Assembly (NCBI GenBank): GCA_021018995.1
Contig: CM037590.1
Coordinates: 103,107,097-103,171,096, forward strand
DNA: 64,000 bases
Origin: Chloranthus sessilifolius
Taxonomy: Eukaryota; Streptophyta; Magnoliopsida; Chloranthales; Chloranthaceae
Direction of reading: 5' to 3'
This document shows positions 58,332 through 64,000 of the stretch, piece after piece. Below the pieces are notes generated by a model. It saw nothing but the letters and a program-made list of their open reading frames with translations. It was not told the DNA's origin and ran no database searches. The first letter of the stretch is position 1, and every line of letters begins with the position of its first letter. Both the position numbers and the translations under genes were made by a program.

Positions 58332-59273
58332 GCGTAACTCTTCTGTCGACCTGGGCACTCTTCAATCATTCCCGTATCACGTGAACAACTGCATTGGTGC
58401 TTTCTATCAAGTCAAGGCCTAAAATTAACCACTCTTTAGCTTCTTCCTAGTTAATTGGAGATCTACATCGGCGTCCATATAATGCCTCGAATGGTGCCAT
58501 ACCGATGCTTGACTGGAAACTGTTATTGTATGTGAATTCAATCAGGGGCAAATGTTTATCCCATGATCCTTGAAAATTGAGCATATAGGCCCTTAACATA
58601 TCTTCAATCACTTGATTAACTCTCTCCGTCTGCCCGTCGGTCTGAAGATAAAATGCTATACTGAAGTCTAACTTGGAACCCATACCTTCTTAGAAACTTT
58701 GCCAAAATCAAGAAGTGTATAAAGGATCTCGATCTGACACAATACTTATGGGTATCCCATGTAGTCGCACAATCTCTCTCAGATAGAGTTCGGCTAGTTT
58801 CGATGCTGTATATTGCGTACTATAGGGTAAGAAATGTGCCGATTTGGTGAGACGATCAACAATTATCCAAATGGCATTGTAACCCTTCAAAGTACGGGGC
58901 AAACCGAGAATGAAATCCATGGAAATATTCTCCTATTTCCACTCTAGAATAGGTAATGGCTGTAGCAGACCAGCAGGATGTTTGTGCTCGACCTTTACTT
59001 GTTGGCAGGTTAAACACTTTGCGACATATTCTGCTACATCACATTTTAAACCATTCCACCAAAACGTTTTCTTTAGATCCCGGTACATCTTCGTGCTACC
59101 AGGGTGGATAACATATGCGGACTTGTGAGATTCTTCGAGGATTTCTTGACGTAATGTATTATCATCTGGTACACATACTCGTCCTCGAAATAATAAGGAC
59201 CCATCCTCTTTGATTGAGAATTCTGGCTATAGTCCACTTTGTACCCCTTGTCAGATAGAAACAAGCTCTGCAT
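58332..59273 (-). CDS. Integrase of the Tekay-like element (N-terminal part and core)
   Basis: Minus-strand blocks are MDFILGLPRTLKGYNAIWII and V-D-R-L-T-K-S-A-H-F (integrase core start), S-D-R-D, and YLQTDGQTERVNQVIEDMLR. They continue to MAPFEALYGRRCRSPI, all standard chromovirus integrase. The TAT element cuts it at 58326. The rest is at 34886-35410. One to three other breaks. Confidence 0.88.
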
Positions 59274-59274
59274 C

Positions 59275-59946
59275 TTACATTTGAAGCTCTCTAATCCAAT
59301 CGAAAAGTGGAGCTCGGATCATTACTGTAGCAAGTAAACCTCCATTTTCTGTTGCTCGAAGAGTGGCACTCGATGATACAATATCATTGAGTAGTTTCCA
59401 TCTTTGTAATCTTGTCACAAGATGAGATAGCTGAGCGGAGGATTTGCGGCTAAGTGCATCGACTACAACATTAGCTTTTTTGGGATGGTATTGAATCGAA
59501 CAGTCGTAATCTTTCAAAAATTCCATCCACCTTCTTTGTCTCAAATTTAACTTTTTCTGAGTGAAGAGATATTTAAGACTCTTATGATCGGTGAAGATTT
59601 CGAAGGTTTCACCGTACAGATAGTGTCTCCAGATTTTTAACGCGAAAATGACCGCTGCTAATTCCAGGTCATGAGTGGGATAGTTCTTCTCGTAATCTTT
59701 CAACTAACGAGAACCATATGCTATCATACATTCCCATTGGTTCAACACACATCCTAACCCACTGTATGAAGCATCACTGAAGACAACAAAACCACCACTG
59801 CCAGATGGTAATGCTAAAATAGGTGTAGAAGTAAGTCTTCTTTTCAATTCTTGGAAACCTTGTTCACACGCTTCAGTCCACTCGAATTTAACATTCTTTC
59901 GAGTGAGCTGCGTGAGTGGTCCAGCAAGTCGTGAAAAGCCTTCCAC
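59275..59946 (-). CDS. RNase H of the Tekay-like element
   Basis: Blocks are [58 protein letters not shown] and [20 protein letters not shown], followed by VVDALSRK. These are the gypsy RNase H with its acidic residues and the linker to integrase. About one break. Confidence 0.88.
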
Positions 59947-60099
59947 AAAATGTCGATAATAACCTGCAAGACCTAGAAAACTTCTAATCTTGGTTACGGT
60001 CTGTGGTTGCTTCCACTGTACTACAGCTTCAATCTTTGCAGGATCAACCGTGGTACCTGCTTCAGAGATAATGTGACCCAGAAAACTGACTTGGTTTAA

Positions 60100-60864
60100 C
60101 TAGAAGTCGCATTTACTGAATTTTGCATATAACCGCGAGTCTCTTAGTGTTTGCAATGCCAGACGCAGATGATTTTCATGCTCTGTCTTTGTCTTGGAAT
60201 AGATAAGTATATCGTCGATGAATACTACGATACACAAATCAAGATAAGGTTTGAAGACTCTGTTCATCAGGTCCATAAATGCAGCAGGTGCAGTGGTCAA
60301 ACCAAAGGGCATGACTAGAAACTCGTAGTGTCCATAATGTATTCGGAAAGCTATCTTTAAAATATCTTCAGCTTTTACCTTCATTTGGTGATAACCCGAC
60401 CGTAGGTCAATCTTTGAAAAGAACCGTGCTCCCTGTAACTGATCAAAGAGATCATCGATTCGAGGAAGCGAATATCTATTCTTGATCGTCAGTTTATTGA
60501 GTTGACGAAAATCAATGCAGAGGCGCATTGTACCGTCCTTCTTTTTCACGAACAACACCGGTGAGCCCCACGGAGACACACTCGGTCTAATAAATCCTTT
60601 ATCAAGAAGTTCCTGTAATTTCTCCTTGAGTTCTATCAACTCTGTCGGTGCCATTCTGTATGGTGCTTTTGATACTAGGTCGGTACCTGGAGCTAACTCA
60701 ATTGCGAATTCAACTTCTCTGTCAGGTGGTAGTCCTGGCATACAGCTCATCAGGAAATACATCAGGATATTCACAAGCAACAGGTACATTCGAAAGTGAA
60801 ATTTCCTTCTTTTTCTGCTCATCACTTTGTATAAAAGCAATATACCCTTGAGCCCCATCATCAA
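60100..60864 (-). CDS. Reverse transcriptase of the Tekay-like element
   Basis: Blocks are [80 protein letters not shown] and the active site [12 protein letters not shown]. It is well preserved over 254 codons. Confidence 0.92.
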   Translation of the reverse strand: MMMGLKGILLLYKVMSRKRRKFHFRMYLLLVNILMYFLMSCMPGLPPDREVEFAIELAPGTDLVSKAPYRMAPTELIELKEKLQELLDKGFIRPSVSPWGSPVLFVKKKDGTMRLCIDFRQLNKLTIKNRYSLPRIDDLFDQLQGARFFSKIDLRSGYHQMKVKAEDILKIAFRIHYGHYEFLVMPFGLTTAPAAFMDLMNRVFKPYLDLCIVVFIDDILIYSKTKTEHENHLRLALQTLRDSRLYAKFSKCDF

Positions 60865-61321
60865 GCAATTGTCGTGCTTGAATTGCGGATATCAACGAAA
60901 GAGTAGTTGACGGTACACCATAAACTTTAGCTGATACCTTCTTTTGTGGGCAAAAAGAGACAATCTTCTTGCGACAATCAACGTTCGCATGATGAGTGAA
61001 CAACCAATCCATTCCAAGGATCACGTCGTATCCTTGCATCGATAACAGGATCAAATCAGCTATCGCTTCATATTCCCAATAATCTTTGATGGAAATGATA
61101 ATTGACCGGAATACTTTATCAGTCATGATAAATTGTCCAGTCGGAAGTGTAACCTCGAGAATAAAGTCGAGAGGTTCTGGAATACCTCCTAACTTCTTCA
61201 ACTTTTCACCAAACTGGGGTGTAACAAACGAGTGCGTAGATCCGGGATCTATCAAAACTCGTGCATCGTAACACAAATACGCATCTTTTGGATATATTTG
61301 TAAGATACCTAAAGTATACAA
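60850..61321 (-). CDS. Protease region of the Tekay-like element
   Basis: The product includes [20 protein letters not shown], the active-site region, and [20 protein letters not shown], the I-L-G-M-D-W-L hallmark of chromovirus protease. Confidence 0.85.
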
Positions 61322-61420
61322 ACTAGTGTTAGCTAGAATACATCTAAGTTAGTAAGTAATATCATTATAATATATTACTGGTTCCTAATTTACGTTATGC
61401 ACCTTCTCTATCTAACATGT

Positions 61421-62806
61421 TCATGAATTGAAATATGTTAATATAAAATAATGTACAACCATACCTTGAATGATATCATGGCTAGTTCGCGCATCCTTTG
61501 CAGTAACAACATAAGCTTGGCCTTGTACCATAGGCCGTGCCGATCGTAAGACTGGTCCTGTCTTTGCCGCTATTCCGACTATTTTCGGGCATTCTCTGAT
61601 CCGATGTCCCATCTTACCACATCGAAAACATGCTCCAGAAGCTTTATGACACTCATTTGTTTTGTGTGCCTTCCCACATTTCCCACAAATATCTTTGGAG
61701 GCAACTGATGAAGCCGTATAAGATCCCGTGCGAGATCCTGTTGGTCGTGCTTGAGAAAATCTAGATATACTTCGAGCCGCTAAAAAAGATGGGTTCGCAA
61801 CACGTGGAATCCTTGGTGGTGCGGAGAACACCGATGGATTGTAAGGCCATGCAGACGCTCCTGCAGCTGGTTGAAAAGCGGTCTGTCCTTGGAATCGTGG
61901 TCATTTATTAATTTGACTTGCACTATAGTACTGTGTTGGAGCTTTTCTGGCCTTCTGCTTTTCATCTCTCCTTTTGAACATGGTGTCTACATCAGTCTCT
62001 GCTATCAAGGCTAATTTCATCACATGGGCATAAGTCGTCGCCTGAAACAACGAAATGCGCTCTTTGATAAGAGGTTCTAAACCTCTCTCGAACTTTTGGG
62101 TTTTCATCAGCTCGGTAGCTACTAGCAACGGTGCAAAGCGAGAAAGATGCATGAATTCTGATTCATATTCTCTCACCATCATCTGACCTTGTACCAATGT
62201 TGCAAACTGTACCTCGAGCTTATACCTCTCAGGTGCTGGGAAATATTTTTCATTGAAGGCCTCAGTGAATTTTGCCCATGTCCATGGTACTCCAGGCATC
62301 CGTGCTCTTTCAACAGACTGCCACCATGGCTCTGCCTCACTTTCCAGTTTGTACGCTGCCTAACTTACTTTTTCTTCCTCGGTACAAGTGACTCTTTACA
62401 ACACTTTCTCGATCTGTGTTAACCACTTCTCAGCCTCCATTGGGTCATGCTGACCGTAGAAACTCGATGGTCGAAGTCGAATAAAGTCCATAAAACCTTC
62501 GGGACGTCGAACAGCAAGCATGGCCATAGTGTTGACCATGGTCTCCATTAACTGCGGATGGTGTCCCGCATTTTGTTCAGCACTACGAACACTTCCCATC
62601 GGTGGAGTATGAATAATTGGCGGAGTTTGCTCTGACGGAGTATGCTCTGCAACATGCTCCATTGTCGTTCGACTTTCGGCCAGATGGACATTCTCACCAC
62701 TACCTGAAGCAATGTCATGCTTGTATCCATCTACTGGAATAGCATTTGGCCTAGTTCGATGAGGCAACGGTGGTCTACCCTTGCCTCTTCCACGACGCGG
62801 AGGCAT
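61421..62806 (-). CDS. Gag of the Tekay-like element
   Basis: The start MPPRRGRGKGRPPLPHRTRP is basic. The core has W-L-T-Q-I-E-K, then WTWAKFTEAFNEKYFP and EYESEFMHLSRFAPLLVATE. Near the end are two knuckles, C-G-K-C-G-K-A-H-x-x-x-E-C and CFRCGKMGHRIRECPK. About two or three breaks. Confidence 0.88.
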
Positions 62807-62935
62807 CGTAACCTATTCAGATAAAACGTTAATCAAACATACAACTCGATCTAATTCCTACTTCTATCCTAAAACAGATAGTTTACCATATTTGTATATG
62901 TCAAAGTTCAGTTCAGTCTCCAATGACTTAACGTC

Positions 62936-62951
62936 GGGAGCTTTGATACCA
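62936..62951 (-). promoter_or_regulatory. Primer binding site of the Tekay-like element
   Basis: The minus strand reads TGGTATCAAAGCTCCC two bases after the LTR. It resembles the initiator tRNA-Met site (TGGTATCAGAGC) used by this lineage. Confidence 0.8.
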
Positions 62952-62953
62952 CC

Positions 62954-64000
62954 TGTAACAACCCGACGTTTCCCAGTTACTCAACTAGAAAAGGTCGCGC
63001 CATCGGATCGCCTGATATGATCCTTTCATCAAGGGTTCCTTATTTTACATCAAAGTGATACAAAAATGCGGAAGCAAGGTAATTGAACTCTGATATTAAC
63101 AAAGATGGAAAAATAACTGAAAGGTAGAAACTAGAAACTAATATATACAATAAACAGAAGTAATATATCTGATGTATGGCTTTTCACCGATGACGTCAAG
63201 TCATCTAAGCGATGAAAAAGAGACCCATACATCCAACCAACATCCCATCAGAAATCTAACACCATAAATATATCATTTATACAGACCCAAAAATATATCT
63301 TTTTCCTTCCTCTCTCTCACTCTCTATCTCCCAAAGCCCCATATCTCAATCCCAAGTAACAAACCTATCTATGGGAAAAACTCTTTTGGGAAGTCTTCTT
63401 CCCCACTGTCGTCGTCGTCTTCGTCCTCGTCTCCCTCCCCCTCCTCTGGCACGTAAGTCGGATCAGCTATCTGTTCAGGATCGGGCTCTGCAACTAAAAT
63501 ATTTAAATCGAGGAATGAGCTATCATCCACAACTCAGTAGAGAATATCATATTGCTAACATAATTTGACAGTTTATCAATTCTTATTTAGAAACATCACT
63601 AGATTACAACATTTGAAAATTTTAACATGCTGATGACATGACTTATGCATGATGCAACAGGTATAAACAAAATCAAGCTGAAACAGGATATACATGCAAG
63701 CAAAGATCAGGGAATCAACGAGATTAAGCTCCCGAGTTAGCGGGATCACTGGGACTGGAATATTACAAGTTCCCGAGTTAGTGGAATCACTTATCAAGCT
63801 CCCGAGTTAGCGGGATCACTTAATTCAAGAATTTCAAGCTCCCGAGTTAGTGGGATCACTTGATGTACACTAGAATAATAACACGTTACATGTTAAAGAT
63901 ATTTCAAATGATCAGGATCTGATTACTGTACACTGTAGAATACAAGACGCAATTTCCATGTATGGTTCCTAATGCTTTCTCACTATTTACGAATAACATT
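62954..64000 (-). repeat. 5' LTR of the Tekay-like element (cut by the window end)
   Basis: 1047 bp are visible, alignable with 29212-30270 at about 97% by eye. It includes four CTCCCGAGTTAGCGGGATCA hairpin repeats at 63727-63860, one fewer than the other LTR. Confidence 0.88.

Larger units (their letters stand above)
29212..64000 (-). mobile_element. Tekay-like chromovirus (Ty3/gypsy), minus strand, interrupted by the TAT element
   Basis: Both LTRs share the edge TGTAACARCCCGACGTTTCC (29212 and 62954). Between them, on the minus strand, lie a primer site, gag with zinc knuckles, protease, RT, RNase H, integrase, a chromodomain-like tail, an extra ORF and a polypurine tract. The 22.9-kb TAT element sits in the integrase end. 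About 11.9 kb of this element is visible without the insert, and the 5' LTR runs past the window. LTR parts compared by eye differ by about 3%, suggesting a recent insertion. Besides the insertion there are about five to ten breaks in its coding parts. Confidence 0.88.

Overview
This is plant nuclear DNA made almost entirely of nested transposable elements. No intact host gene was found. The evidence for a plant is: Ty3/gypsy elements of the Athila, TAT/Ogre and Tekay-like chromovirus lineages; a CACTA transposon end with subterminal repeats; and plant-type fragments of neprosin, calmodulin, a nucleoporin, an RCC1-family protein and a PTPMT-like phosphatase. The element density suggests pericentromeric or otherwise repeat-rich chromatin of a large angiosperm genome. 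The species cannot be told from the sequence.

Layout. (1) 1-825 is the end of a TAT-type LTR on the + strand, inserted in the integrase region of an Athila-like element (Athila-1) whose 3' part, extra ORF region and 3' LTR fill 826-7208. (2) 7769-29011 is bounded by inverted CACTA-type ends (11-bp perfect terminal repeat) and looks like a gene-capturing (Pack-type) CACTA element of about 10.4 kb. It carries pieces of at least five or six host genes on the minus strand, with introns kept. It was later split by an Athila element (Athila-2, 10480-21337, target duplication ATGAC). (3) 29212 to the window end is a Tekay-like chromovirus read on the minus strand. Its 3' LTR is 29212-31971, an extra ORF lies at 32653-34082, the integrase tail at 34886-35410, integrase to gag at 58447-62806, and the start of the 5' LTR at 62954-64000. 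(4) A 22.9-kb TAT/Ogre-type element (35411-58326, minus strand, target duplication GATCA) sits inside the Tekay integrase.

The most interesting content is in the TAT element. Between its integrase and 3' LTR it carries two genes on the opposite strand: an intron-containing plant mobile domain (PMD) gene (40082-42519) and a single-exon DUF7745-like gene (43231-44730). Around these genes, in the 5' leader and in both LTRs lie at least 17 copies of a 23-nt palindrome (arms TGGCGCAACTA and TAGTTGCGCCA), spaced 47-48 bp apart inside every cluster although the spacers differ. The other three gypsy elements each carry their own reiterated palindromic motif in the same two places: the LTR and the stretch just after integrase. 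Two of those three also carry an extra ORF there. This recurring arrangement, an extra gene plus a family-specific palindrome array, is the candidate undescribed system.
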